A DNA stretch of 64,000 bases from Sacculina carcini (Eukaryota > Arthropoda > Thecostraca > Sacculinidae): contig OU696595.1 in the NCBI GenBank assembly GCA_916048095.2, forward strand, positions 110,001-174,000. The letters are read 5' to 3'. The translations under genes and the position numbers were made by a program. Every line of letters starts with the position of its first letter. The stretch's first letter is position 1. The notes below the pieces were generated by a model. The model did not search any database. It worked only from the letters and a program-made list of their open reading frames with translations, and was not told the origin of the DNA. Shown here one piece after another: positions 10,691 through 22,188 of the stretch.

Positions 10691-12185
10691 TTTTTTTTCG
10701 CTCCCATATGGCGTTCAGCGCATTCAGGATGTATGGAAGGTGTTGAGGTGACATGTGTTTGAAAAAACTGGCGTGTATGTTGTCAGGACCTGGTGTGGTG
10801 CACTGTGATTTGTGTATGGCCAAACGTAATTCTGTCATGGAAAAATTTCTGTTGTAGTGGCAATGTGCTTCATGTATCGATTCGCGATGAAGGGCAATCG
10901 AAGATACTGTGTGTTCATTTGTTTGTCCGCGTGTTTTTGATAGGTCAGATATGTGGTTTCCAAGGATGGTGTGCACGATGTGTTGGTTAGTTACAACGAT
11001 GTCTCCAAGGTTTAGTGTTGGACACGAGGGAATGGATTTTTGTGAATTTTTCAGGGAGCGCACGAAAGACCACAGTCGACCTAATGATGTTCGATGATCG
11101 AGCGACAGCAGCAGCTGGTGCCAGCTGTTGCGCTTTGCTTGTCTTACAGTGCGTCTTGCCACGGCCTTTGCTCTTCTGTATTGAAACAGTGCTTCGTTGG
11201 ATCTGATTAGGCGAAAGTGTCTAAGAGATCGTTTCCTATTTTTCATGGCTGTCTTGCACTCTTCGTTCCACCACGGTGTGTAACGCTTGGCCAAGACGCC
11301 GGAATTAGCGGGAACCGAAATATTGGCTGCTTTTATAATTGCATTGGTGACGTGTGGTATGATAGTAGTGTAGTTTTCGGCTTGCTGGAGAAATTCGACG
11401 TAGAGTGCTTCATTGAAATTTGACCAATCTGCTTTTGAGAGTTTCCATTTAGGTGATATAATTATCTGTGGTGTGGTTGTTGTGTGCATTGTGGTTTGTG
11501 GTGTGTGAGTAGTGTTTCTAACGAGGTTGTATTTCATTAATATTGGAAAGTGGTCACTCCCGTACGGGCTATCGTGGCAGTGCCATGTGAGATGCGGTGT
11601 CAGTGTGCTTGAGCAAAAAGAGAGGTCGATGTGCGATGTGGTGCCGGTGCGTTCGTTTAAGTGTGTTGGAGAGCCGTCATTTAGCAGGTGTAGGTCGTGG
11701 TGTAGTAAATCTGCGACTTCTCGTCCGCGCCTATCTGTTGTTGGGGATCCCCATATGAGATGCTTCGCATTGAAATCTCCGCAGATTATTATCGGACTTT
11801 GAAATTTGTGTGCAAACTCGGTTAACATAGGTGCAAGTACATTTTGACTAGGTGGTAAGTAGATATTACAAATGGTCAGAGTTAAGTTGAGATAGTGAAT
11901 TTTGCATGCTGTAAATTGTAAGTTGCTTGGGAACTGTATTTGGCATTGTGGTATAGATTTGTGTATGTAAACTGATGTCCCACCTTTCCTTATGGTTGAA
12001 TCACCGTATTGATGATAGTGGCAAAAATTTGGAAGGTTGGGTAATGAATTATCAGAGGGTAAAAAGTGTGTTTCTTGTAGACAGATGATACTGGGATTAA
12101 AAGTGAGAACAATTTGACGAAATTCTGGCCACTTTTGAACGAGGCCGCGGCAATTCCATTGGAGTACAAAATTATCAAAATACAT
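10671..12185 (-). pseudogene. Jockey-like ORF2, endonuclease part
   Basis: N-terminal 504 residues of ORF2. Blocks of the apurinic-like endonuclease are intact: LQWNCRGL, CLQETHF, ICGDFNAKHLIWGS and GSDHFPI. A basic linker (WWNEECKTAM, RRAKAVARRTVRQAKR) and the start of the RT domain (TPGPDNIHA) follow. The frame ends 20 or so residues later because of an A8 run; the RT continues in another frame. The element is minus-strand, with ORF1 75 bases upstream. Confidence 0.92.
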
Positions 12186-12260
12186 GAGGAGTTATTCAGC
12201 GAGGTTCGTGTAATTGATTTTAGTTTAATTCAGATGTTTGGGAAGTTTTGATGTGGAATA

Positions 12261-13493
12261 TCATCTGTAGTTTACTTTTGGGTTTCTTTTTCCCTTTTTT
12301 GTGGATTTTGGTTGTGGTTTGTGAGTGGTCACTTCATTGGTGCTGATGTATGTGTGGTCGAAGACTGCGGTGTTCGATTTTGATGGGCTTGGTGTCATTG
12401 AGTGTTCATGTTCTTTGTTGTTGGTTTGGTGTGATTGCTCGCTGCAAGTGGAGATGCGGCGCGAGCGAGCCGGTGTGCATTGTGATTGTGTTTCTGTGTG
12501 AGAGTCTGATTCTGCAGGTGGTGCTTGGTCGATGGTACCAGATGATTCGTTGTTTTCATCGTTTGTTTTTGTTTGCATTTGCAATTTCATTGTTTCCGCC
12601 AGGCTTTGAACAACAGTTGTTAGTGTGCACATCGCGTCGGATATTGTGTTCAGTTTGTTTTGCATTTCGTCGATGATGCGATCTTTTTCATTGCCGGAAC
12701 GAGCGACTTCCGTGTATTTGCTGGATGAGCTTGATCCCAACATTTCAACCGCTTTTGAGTACGTTACTTTGTGCTGATACTTGGTTTTCAGAATTGCCTG
12801 TTCTCTCTGCTGTGTGGGACAGTCTGGCGACAGAGCATGATGCTCTCCCTTGCAGTTGGTACATTTGGCTGTGTTTGTGCACTGCTCTTCGGTGTGGTTT
12901 TGTTGGCCGCATTTCAGACAAGCCGGTTGATTCTGGCAGTTAGTCGCGATGTGTCCGATTTTTCCACATACTCGGCATGTGATGGGTCTGGGGTACCATG
13001 CTCTTACATCATATTTCACGTACTGAAACTTCAGTTCAGTAGGGCATGTGGTTCTTTCGAATGTTAGCTGCACGATTGGAGATGTTTTTCCGTCTCTTTG
13101 TTTCGGCCGGCGTACTTCGGTCACTCCCTTGGGTGCCATCCACTCCGCCAACTCTTCATTTGTCAGGTTGTTTAGATCAGGAGCGTAGATGCTTCCCCTT
13201 GTGTAATTGAGATGTTTATGTAGCGTGAAGTATGCTTTTTCTCCGTTCATTTGTGATGCCTCAAGGAATTTGTCTTTGGTACGTATTAGCACCTGACCGT
13301 TTTTCAACACGGAGACTTCGTCAGCTGAAGTGCCTCCCAATATGTTTTGTAGACCCTTTTCAATCCATGGCCAACTTTTTTTATGGACGAGCGTCTGGTT
13401 CTCAAGACTGAGGGTGACAAATTGTCCCTCATCTGTCACACTGTTGTCGAAGAAGTGTGGGTCCACATACCCACGCCTACCTTTTCCGGGCAT
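12261..13493 (-). CDS. Jockey-like ORF1 (gag-like nucleic-acid-binding protein)
   Basis: About 410 residues from the ATG at 13493 (a GTG 21 bases upstream is in frame but not needed). The centre has three consecutive CCHC-type knuckles, CRVCGKIGHIATNC, CLKCGQQNHTEEQC and CTNCKGEHHALSPDC, as in ORF1 proteins of jockey/X-element-like retrotransposons, which coat element RNA. The C-terminal third is polar, rich in Gln, Thr and Ser, with a basic end. The frame is intact. The first 50 codons also exist inverted at 8791-8940. Confidence 0.9.
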   Translation of the reverse strand: MPGKGRRGYVDPHFFDNSVTDEGQFVTLSLENQTLVHKKSWPWIEKGLQNILGGTSADEVSVLKNGQVLIRTKDKFLEASQMNGEKAYFTLHKHLNYTRGSIYAPDLNNLTNEELAEWMAPKGVTEVRRPKQRDGKTSPIVQLTFERTTCPTELKFQYVKYDVRAWYPRPITCRVCGKIGHIATNCQNQPACLKCGQQNHTEEQCTNTAKCTNCKGEHHALSPDCPTQQREQAILKTKYQHKVTYSKAVEMLGSSSSSKYTEVARSGNEKDRIIDEMQNKLNTISDAMCTLTTVVQSLAETMKLQMQTKTNDENNESSGTIDQAPPAESDSHTETQSQCTPARSRRISTCSEQSHQTNNKEHEHSMTPSPSKSNTAVFDHTYISTNEVTTHKPQPKSTKKGKRNPKVNYR

Positions 13494-16457
13494 GGTCGCC
13501 CGTGATATTGGCACAGCTGTGCAGTTGTTGGATTTAATAAAAAAAATCGTTTCCCAACAAGTGTTTCCTTAAGAAGTAAATAAGACCGACTGGAGAAGGA
13601 GCACAATTTGGACGATGATTTAGGACATGCTGTCACTTGATTTAGGACAAACTAACAAACAGACTTAATGTGAAAAGGATGAAGAAAACTGTTTACTGAC
13701 ACAGACAAATTCAGTTTTGAGCTAATCTACTCACCCGACCGCACATAACCAAAAAAGCAACACAAATCCCCTCAGTGAACACACAAGCAGACGTACTCGA
13801 AACTCAAGCACGCTGTACCCATTCCCCAAAGATCTCAAAAATCCTCCACCAAGTTCAACCTCTCCCACCAACTCCTTCAAAGAGTCTAGTACCTTTGGTG
13901 CGACATCCACTTCACGCGACGCTGTTTTGCACTGTACCAACGCCACCTAGATACAGGCCCTTCCACGAAAGTATGACGTCATCGCCACGTGACAGTGACA
14001 AGTCTACTGTTTCAACTGTCAGCCATGCAGTTGCACGTTAGCGAGCGCACGTGGTTAGTGCTCTCGTGTGTTTAGTGTTTTATCGCGTGCTATTCTTGGC
14101 GATAATTGACGTATTTAGTGAGTTTCACTTCAGTGCGGTTTAGAGTGAAGTGCGAATTTGTCAAATTTCGTGTTAAGTGTGATTTGTGCAGCCAGTTTGT
14201 GTTCCTCACACGGATGATTCTGGACATCATCATCCTGGACATATTGATGCGGTCAGAGGTTTCGGTTTAGTGGATATATTCAGTAAAATATGTACATCCA
14301 TTCGTATTTATGTTGTTTTTTCTTAGTTAAATACGTTATACCAATAAGGCCATATATTTTCATATGAACAGCCAATGTTTGTACAGTGTTTGAGCATCGA
14401 TTTTCGTCTAGCTAGATTATATTTGGATGCAGTTTTTGAAATGCTTATATTATAGGACTTCGAAATCTACTTGCGGTACGGATATATCACTGTAGTGAGA
14501 TTCGTTTTAGTATGTGTGGGCTTAATTGTCTTGTATTGTATTTGCTAGCTTGGAAATGTGCCCAGTGTTCGCAAGGTGCTGAATTCACAGTGTTGTGTTC
14601 GCATGGTGCTGACGAGTATTGTAGATATCACGTGGCGGATATCGGGTGATCTGTGGGTGAATGGTGCTGTCTTGTGAAATAGTGATACCCCACGCGCCTC
14701 ATTTAGTATACGTGTATCTGTTTCTGTGTGCGTGCTGCAGTTTATTGAATTTTGGCGTTCACATCCCCATGAATAAATTCAGTAATAACTAGGGCTATCA
14801 AAAAGTAACCTTAATATAGAAAAAAGTGTCCTTATTTTCAGGAAAAATAACCTAAATTATCCTTGTGCTGCTGCTTGTAGATGCCCACAAAGCTCTATTT
14901 CTCCTCTTAGGTTTTGGTGACATTTCTACAACAAAACACCAGAAAGCATCCCAATACAGGCGAAAAACAATGCTAATGCATGAATTTATATTCCACAAGG
15001 CAATCGAATTTATGAGCTGCATAAATGTTTCATGACAGTGAGTTGATTATTTCATATGACAGTGAGTTATCTATGTCGAGGTGTCACGTGATTCAGCTTG
15101 TTTCTTTGCGCCAATATGTATGTCTGTGTGTGCGTGAACATTGTACGTGTGTGAGTGTCCACGTCTACATGTGAGAATAATTTGCTGACTGTATAAGGGG
15201 GCACTGATTCGTCTCTTGAGCTCAACCGTGGGAAAATGACACTGTCTCACGCTGCAAACATCACGTGATATTTCCTGTCTCGTGCGTATTGACAAGTGTT
15301 ACATTGCAGTATCGAGTATAAAGCGCTCACTTGTACTATCCCACGCTCCAATAGAAGAACCACATAATATGATATAATAGCAATGGCGAACAAGTTGGCA
15401 ATAAATAGCAAGCAAATGTAAACTCAATATACTTGATCATCGTACGGTTTGTCGCTCAAAGCTGTTCGTCCGTCGAGTATTGAAGGACAACATATTAAAC
15501 TTGCGCTGAATGTTGGGAGTGATTTCGCGTTGTTGGCTCATCATTGGGTGATCATTGGGTTCTACAAATAATCCTGATTTATCTCAAGATACTGCTCATT
15601 TTATTTAAACAATATTGCGTTGGTGGACTATTCGTAATGTAATGACACCGTATAAAGGCTCCAGGTTGAGAAATGTTTATTCGATGACTGATTCAGCTAT
15701 GGATGACAGGCCTTTGTTTTTAGAGCATTTCATGAGATGGTTGGATTGATGGATGTCAGACGAGAATATGATCAGTTTGACTAGAGACGTTTTGGATGTG
15801 TATCACACAACAAATGCGCTCTGTGAGATCACGAAGTATTGTGAGAAGGATTTGTGATTGCACATTATCAAATCGAATAATATATACTTATATTGATTTC
15901 ATCAGGCAATATTGATTTAATCACATCATGCACTATTGACTTGAAACATTTTACGTGTTCTGCGGAATATTTTCGTGATATTTCAAAGATATTGCTGAAC
16001 GTCTCATCTTTCGTATATGTGACGCTGGTATTTCATATTCCCATCATCCAGTGATCGTATATATTGCGGGTTATTGTTGTATTTTCTCTAAAACAGGATT
16101 GTCATTCATGTAAAACATTTTGGCTGCGCGAAGTAAAACCATGTCATCCGAAAAAATTTCGTATTCGAGAGAAATTGGTCGCCGAAGATTGGCGTAATAT
16201 TTTTATGTTGATAATATTGTTTTGCTTTGGTTTTTACTGTGCAGAAGTATATTAAGTATGATAAATTGTGTATTATTGGAAACCAGCGCGATGATAGGTT
16301 TCATGCACTAGAAAAACTGAGTGATTGCGGTGTTATGCTTGTTTACTTGTACTGTTCTCAACATCGTAATTTACAATTAATTGCAGAAAAATTGTGCGCA
16401 CCGCTGTAAAAGTCCTTCTGAACAATAATTGTTGTGACAAATTCATCTAAGATTTAT
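13343..16457. repeat. Right arm of 3.1-kb inverted repeat
   Basis: Reverse complement of 5826-8940. It holds the start of ORF1, the roughly 500-base leader upstream of it and about 2.4 kb of further DNA in which I recognise no gene. A 46-base block (about 13947-13992 on the minus strand), which includes the palindrome TGACGTCA, recurs outside the arms at 16711-16756. Confidence 0.95.
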
Positions 16458-16710
16458 TAGAAACAATGGAAGCGAAAACGTTCCACATTGTATCGTGTAT
16501 GGTCGTTGCATGTTTGTTTTTTTACTGTTTTATGCCTGTGTGGGCTTATAATATATTCAGTTATTCTATTTGCAATTGTATTTGAAGCTTCTTATGTTGG
16601 TAACATGATTTTCAAACTTAATTGAGCTGGAATTAAAGTACAACACCCGCACTAAGCGCAATTTCTTATAACAACGCGTATCGCCCGTACGAGTGAAGCG
16701 ACCGGAATCG

Positions 16711-16756
16711 ATGACGTCATACTTTCGTGAAAGGGCCTGTATCTAGGTGGCGTTGC
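16711..16756 (+). repeat. 46-bp motif shared with retroelement leader
   Basis: From GATGACGTCATAC to AGGTGGCGTTG this segment matches 8299-8344 (plus) and about 13947-13992 (minus) with one mismatch, while the flanks differ. In the arms it lies about 470 bases upstream of the jockey-like ORF1 in sense orientation. The centre TGACGTCA is a CREB/ATF-type palindrome, so a shared promoter block is plausible but unproven. Confidence 0.75.
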
Positions 16757-17440
16757 AACGGCCCAAGATGCGACCTCGACGCTTGCGACGCGTTTAAGGC
16801 ATTCAATGCCTTCACTGAATATTTATTCCTTCACTGAAACTTGTAGGTTCTGTTATTATCTGTTATGAAATTGCATTTGTTGTTTGAATAGTTTCTTGCT
16901 GTCATATTCTGAGTTGACATATTGATTGATATTGTTGTTCACATTATTTACATCACATCACATTATCACATATTGTTCACATATTGATTTAATATGTCTT
17001 ATTGGTGCCTATATTTACTTGAGTGCTTATTCTGGTGTCTTATTTTCGTTGCAGTGGAAGTTGTTTGGACCAATTCCATTGTTTGTTGTGTTTTGTTGTG
17101 GGAATGATTCTGATAGCTGATTGGTTTGTTAATACCGCAGGTGATTAATTGGTTAAACTGATAAGCGCACGTTTATTTTCTGCTGCCTGTTGTTTTCGGC
17201 AATCTTTTAGCTTTCTCTTGTGTGCTTGATCTGGTTTTGATGTTTCTGTATATTGTGTGTGTATACGTGTTTGCTACATTTGATCCATTCTATTTATTCT
17301 TGCCGTTGATTATTTGTGCTCGCATATGTGGTTATATGCGCTATACGAAATATATTATTGCTTGATTGGTCTTGTTGCTTTGTTGGTTAGTACATGAGTT
17401 AAACTGTTTTCCCTGGTGGTTAATAGGTTAAATGCCCAAG
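16757..17440. other. AT-rich spacer, no gene seen
   Basis: No coding similarity, no RNA gene and no clear repeat structure were seen. The sequence is T-rich on the plus strand. Confidence 0.6.
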
Positions 17441-17449
17441 TGACAACTG

Positions 17450-17751
17450 CTACATGGGAAGAAGCCGAAGCTTATGAACACACAGGTGTGCCCCGTGCAG
17501 CTCGCTGCCACCGCAGAACCGACCCTCTCCACGCTATGGCGCCACAAGGACTTAAGACGTATTAGAGAGGGCCACCTCCCGAGAATGCATGGCACAACCT
17601 ATGACTGATATCTGGTACCATCATTTTCTGCTGGGTGGACAGGGGCTGTGGGATTGTAGAATTCGCCAAATGAAATTCTGCTCCGCCGGGTTTCGAACCA
17701 CGGACCTCCCGCTTGTGAGGCGGGTGTGCTAACAACTGCACCACGGAGTCC
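17450..17751 (-). mobile_element. tRNA-derived SINE
   Basis: Read on the minus strand, 17751-17678 looks like a tRNA head: GGACTCCGTGGTGCAGTTG (A-box region), an anticodon arm CCCGC-CTCACAA-GCGGG (anticodon CAC, valine-like), and GGTTCGAAACCC (B-box). The 3' acceptor half does not pair with the 5' half and a non-tRNA body of about 230 bases follows, so this is a SINE with an internal RNA polymerase III promoter, not a tRNA gene. The left end is approximate. Confidence 0.8.
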
Positions 17752-17842
17752 ACAAAAGGGTGGTGGGCTTTATGTTGGTCAAACGGTGACGTGATTGATA
17801 CGAGTGTCGAGAAAGTTTTTCTGTGCTGGCCGTGACTGCGAA

Positions 17843-17955
17843 AACCCGTGTGGCGGCCGGACCTGCGGTGTGTCAGCCGGGACCGTGAGGCTTTGCCACC
17901 GCAAAATTACACGCGAACATAGCCTTCTCTACTGATGTGTTTAAATGCGTATGGT
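17843..17955 (+). mobile_element. Short GC-rich SINE-like repeat, copy 1
   Basis: The block from CCCGTGTGGCGGCCGGACC through GTGAGGCTTTGCC and on to an AAATGCGTA segment matches, inverted, the 119-bp insertion at 25039-25157. Two copies at unrelated sites, one with a target duplication, define a small mobile repeat. Confidence 0.75.
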
Positions 17956-18195
17956 CAACAATCTATATATGGTCAATATGTGGATAAAGTAGGCTACGCA
18001 CACTAAAAACTATTGAAGTTCATGTAATTTAAAATCACTACTCTGGGGGATGTGAGGGTATATTTACAAACATCGCTGCCCTCTTCAATAATCAAACATC
18101 AGATTCTCCAGTGGGCGTCCAAGTTCAAACTGCATTGTTAGTATAACACTTGTTCAGCATCAACCAATATGATTCTACTCAGATTAGTGTTGAAC

Positions 18196-18226
18196 ACAAT
18201 GTGTGTGTGTGTGTATGTGTATGCTC
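18196..18226. repeat. TG-rich microsatellite
   Basis: Short imperfect TG run in otherwise featureless DNA between 17956 and 18290. Confidence 0.8.
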
Positions 18227-18289
18227 GAATTTCGTCCATGATAAGCAGGTCACAGCGAGCAGCGTGGCAGCTATGAGACCCCGCCTCTG

Positions 18290-18487
18290 AGCGGATAATA
18301 CTTTCCATAGTGAAGGGGGACCTGTAGTCATTGTGGACATGTACATCTGCATTCCACTCTGCTAGCCCCGTGGCAGAACAAGATTTGATTTAGTAAGAAA
18401 TGGTGATGCTTTGATTGTAAGCCGAGCTGTAAATCAGCCATGCATTGTCAGAAAACAGTCACTCAAGAGACACTTCGACAGTCAACA
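18290..18487 (+). repeat. Dispersed repeat X, copy 1
   Basis: This region aligns, with moderate divergence, to 24322-24364 joined to 29692-29840 (for example GTGAAGGGGGAC, CTGCATTxCACTC, and TCAACAATG at the right end). Copy 2 is interrupted by Gypsy-A; copy 1 is interrupted on the right by the LTR starting at 18488. Confidence 0.75.
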
Positions 18488-18887
18488 ATGAACTAAATTG
18501 TTGGAAAGTTAGACAGACATATATATACATATTAAAGTTGACAATACACATCCAGCTTGCTGACTACGCAAAAACACTTCACAAACGTCCACTACACAGA
18601 AAAACACGCACAACGCAACACCACCACGGACTCACACGAACTGACCACCCGGAACCACTGCCGGTCCTATATATCACCTTGTCAGTGATGACACCGGCCA
18701 ATCAGCAGACAGCTAATGGATCGCGTCACTGTCATTCCATACAGTCGAACATACAAAGTCAATCACTCAAATACATACACACAAACGCACACGACATACG
18801 CACACACACACATACTTATGCCACACAATCACGCGCACACACTGACTACAATAATATATACAGATTGAGACATCATATAAAATAACA
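18488..18887 (-). mobile_element. 3' LTR of an LTR-B-like retrotransposon
   Basis: On the minus strand this begins TGTTATTTTATATG directly after a purine-rich tract (ATGGGGCGG) downstream of the integrase frame, and ends TTTAGTTCA at 18488; the 400-bp segment is thus bounded TG...CA. It contains a TATATA box (plus-strand CCTATATATCACC near 18670) as expected for an LTR promoter. It lies inside dispersed repeat X. No matching 5' LTR was found in the window. Confidence 0.6.
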
Positions 18888-18928
18888 CCGCCCCATGTCA
18901 GTTTCGCCGCCGGTCAGTCTGTTGAGAG

Positions 18929-20189
18929 TCAGTCCCTGTAGCGCAATGGAACTCGAATGTCGGCACGATCTCGCAGCCTGTGTCGCCACCCTCCGTCATG
19001 TTCAACATTTTCACTACGGCTGTTTTCTGAGCGACAGCCGCGGTCGTCTCCGTCATCTGTATTTTCGCCGTCCTCATTCACTCGCCGCACATGACTTATA
19101 TGCCGGTTCACGCCATCTCCAATGTCGACTGACCAGCTGTTGGGCACACAAGACACTCTGTGCGGTCCACTCCAGTGACTTGTACACGACGGCTGGCTAG
19201 GCTTCAAGTACACCTTATCACCGACACGAATTGAGGTAGGCTCGGAACTGTCTTGTTCCTCGGTCCAGCTTTGTGTGAAGCTTGACGTCTCTGGTCGTCT
19301 GCTGTCGGTCAAGCCAGGCATTTTTGGTAACGACCCAAACATACTGACGAAGGGCACCTCGCCAGTAGCGCTGCTTGTTGTTGCGTTGTACCAAAACACC
19401 ATATCAGCGACACAACTCTTCGACCGCTCCACCATACGCTTTATCGTTCTATGTATACGCTCGATGATTCCATTGCCCTGATGTCTATACGCACAACATT
19501 GCATGGGCTTCACCTGCCAATGAGTCAACAATTCTTGAACAGCGGCACTCATAAATGTAGGACTGTTATCGAATAGCAGCATGCGTGGAGGACCGAACTC
19601 TGCAAAAACACTTTCTAGCACTGTAATCACTGATTTGGCTGTTTCTCCAACTAGTCTTCTCCAGATCGTGAATCGTGAAGCACAATCTATAATGGTTAAA
19701 TATGGACACCTGTTTACATACGTTATATCCATCGCTAGCCGCATCCATACGTTATCACAAGATATCTTTCCCTTGTGCCACCTTTCACGCTGTGCAGGAT
19801 CAATAATACTGCAGCGATCACATTTTTTATATGACTGAATCAACAACTGACCTCGGAACTGACTTCCCATCTGCTTTCATCAGTTCTAGAGTTATGTCAA
19901 CTCCCAGGTGACCTGTTTCCTGATGCACGTCGGTGACTCGTTCTGAAACACCCGAACAACACATACCATTTTTGCGCAAGACAGTTGAAAATTCTTTTGG
20001 AATTCGCGACATTTTATCTGCCAAATTCCGCTGTGATGAGATCAGCTTCACCGTCACATTGAGTTGATAGATATCCATAAGCTCTCGCAATACATCCAAC
20101 CGGCGACGTATGATCATCTCGGACATTCCGTGAGTCCGAGGCCTGTGAGACCTTTCAACGACACTACTCAGCCACCCCTTCACTGTTGA
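18929..20189 (-). pseudogene. LTR retrotransposon RNase H end and integrase
   Basis: Minus-strand remnant related to the element at 39.4-43.9 kb. From 20189 downward it has the end of an RNase H domain (GWLSSVVERS, ISSQRNLADKMSR), then the integrase zinc-binding His residues (HQETGHLG) and, in another frame, the Cys pair CDRC. The catalytic core has MDITYVNR (first Asp), LLFDNSPTF (second Asp) and GNGIIERIHR (Glu), followed by a C-terminal region ending at the stop at 18929. A frameshift near 19850 separates the zinc-binding part from the core. The 5' part of the same domain is on the other side of an RTE-like insertion (22189-22358). Confidence 0.85.
20179..20189. repeat. 11-bp target site duplication, left
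   Basis: TTCACTGTTGA here is repeated at 22178-22188 and brackets the RTE-like insertion. It is immediately followed by a TGA trinucleotide run, the 3' tail of the insertion. Confidence 0.85.
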
Positions 20190-22177
20190 TGATGATGATG
20201 AGAAGAGTGACATGTGCAAAAATGGCACACATATCGCCCGTAGCAACAATCAGATCAGCCGTGTTACAGCGGTTTCAGGAGGTTGGCCCACCGGACACTG
20301 TCTTTGGCCTGAGTCGCCGCCTCTGCTGTCGTGATGCCTATCTCTGTGAGGTCGTCGTCCAGCATTTGACGCAGGGTTTGGCGACTGGCTCTGCCTCTGC
20401 GCAGGGGTTCTGTTGGTGCGTTGACAAAAACGATTGCCATCGGCGACTCGGGTCGGCGCAGTACATGCCCAAGCAACTGGAGTCGCCTCCGACGCAACAA
20501 AACACTGGCGGCCGACAACTTGCTGGTGGCGTACAGGGCTGCACTGGAGATAGTTTGTGGGTAGCGCACATTAATACAATACCTCAACAGTGCCCGCTGT
20601 CCGGCGTTGATTTCTGCCTCCAGAGTTTTCGTCAGCGACCAGATTTCACCGCCGTACAACAGTACGGTCTGTACACACGCGCTAAAAAGCTTCACTTTGC
20701 AGGCCGTTGAAATGTCAGATCTCCACGCTGCACTTAACTTTCGAGCTGCAACCCACGCCAGCTGACGTCTGTGGTGGAATGCACTCTTGCTGTCGGGAAC
20801 ATCACTGCCCAGGTAGCGACACTCGGAGACTGTCGGCAGTGGCGCACCCGAGCTTGTGTGTACAACAGGGCTACCTGATACACTGCATCCAATCAGCGAG
20901 ACCGTGCATTTTTTTTCTCGTTCAGAGTCAGGCCGACAGAAACAGCTGCGCGCTCGAAGCGGTGCATCTGGCGCTGAGCAGCGGCGGGAGTGTCGGCAAG
21001 AATTACAACATCGTCAGCGTATGCCAGCGTCGTGATCTTGACCATTGGGTGTCGTGATGAGAGGCGCCGACGTACTGTGAAACCTTCTTCCTCGGTCAGG
21101 CTGCTCCTGAGCACGTAGTCAATGCATAACACGAAAAGATAGGGCGCCAATGTATCGCCCTGTAACACCCCAGAAGTGGTGTTAAACGGTGCTGTCTCGC
21201 CGAGCGCTGTGCGCACAGTGGCGGTTGATCCATTATACAAACACATTATGCTGTCGACCAGGGCACTGTTGCGGCAGTAAAACTGGAGCACCTGTTTCAT
21301 TGCAAAACGGTTGATGCTATCGAATGCTTTTTGGAAATCTAATGCAATCGCACATAACGACTTTTTCCTCACAGTGGCGTCCTCCATGCACATTTTGAGA
21401 CAGATAATTTGTTCTGTTGTGCCTCTGTTGGGACGAAAACCAGACTGTGCGGGTAGAATATTGCTGTCGATATGCTCGCGTAAACGATTTAACATCACTC
21501 GATTATAGAGTTTGGTGGCAGATGGCATCAGCGAGATTCCTCGGAGGTTATGCAGCTCCATGTTGCCAGATTTCTTCGGAATGGTTATTATTACTGACCT
21601 GAGCCATTCTTCTGGTGGGCATGCGTAGTTTACAACGCTGTTCACAAAGGGCAGCAGCAGATGCGTCAGCTCGTCGACTTTCCAAACGTCCACTGGGATG
21701 CCGTCGAACCCTGCTGATTTACCGCACGCCGCAGAATTGACAGCCGAAGTCAGCTCGCAGAGCGATACTTCGTGATGTGACATGACAGGCATATCTGGTA
21801 GTGAAGCAGGCTGCTGTAACTCTTCGGATTGAGTCTGTCGGTTCAAAAGCTCCGAAAAGTGACGCATTGTCGAATTTATGCGTTCGTCGATGCTCTCGGC
21901 TGACGTGATGCTCGGAGCCGCTCGTTTTCTGCCGCTAAGATCGTTGATCATCTGCCACATGGAGGCACTTCTGCCTGCCTCGAGATGAAGCATGATTTGC
22001 TCCGCCATGCGGCGCACTGTGTTTTCTTGATGCAGTGTGTGTGCTTGCAACAGTCGGTTGACTTTCAGTAACTGCTCATCGCTATTATGCGTCAGAGCTG
22101 CTCGCCGGAGGGCAGCGATTTCTGGGTTGTTCCAGAGTGACGATCGTCGACCCCTACGCTGCTTTGGAATCGTACAG
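20190..22177 (-). mobile_element. RTE-like non-LTR retrotransposon, 5'-truncated
   Basis: Minus-strand insertion of 1988 bp flanked by TTCACTGTTGA on both sides and ending in a (TCA)n tail, both hallmarks of target-primed reverse transcription by RTE-type elements. The body encodes a linker and RT: QSGFRPNRGTTEQI, LDFQKAFDSINR, GVLQGDTLAPYLF and YADDVVILA. After an A8 run near 20909-20916 the frame shifts and the C-terminal region (YGGEIW, then RRLQLLGHVLRR) continues at 20264-20695. The endonuclease is missing because of 5' truncation at 22177. Confidence 0.88.
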
Positions 22178-22188
22178 TTCACTGTTGA
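22178..22188. repeat. 11-bp target site duplication, right
   Basis: Second copy of TTCACTGTTGA. It falls within codons for DSSTV in the RNase H domain of the target LTR element. Confidence 0.85.

Noticed and set aside
15071..16409. Small host genes in the inverted-repeat arms
   Set aside because: Open frames of about 60-75 codons are mirrored in both arms but show no motifs, splice structure or family resemblance.
17678..17751. A functional tRNA-Val(CAC) gene on the minus strand
   Set aside because: The anticodon arm and B-box are good, but the acceptor halves do not pair and the T-stem has mismatches; a SINE body follows.
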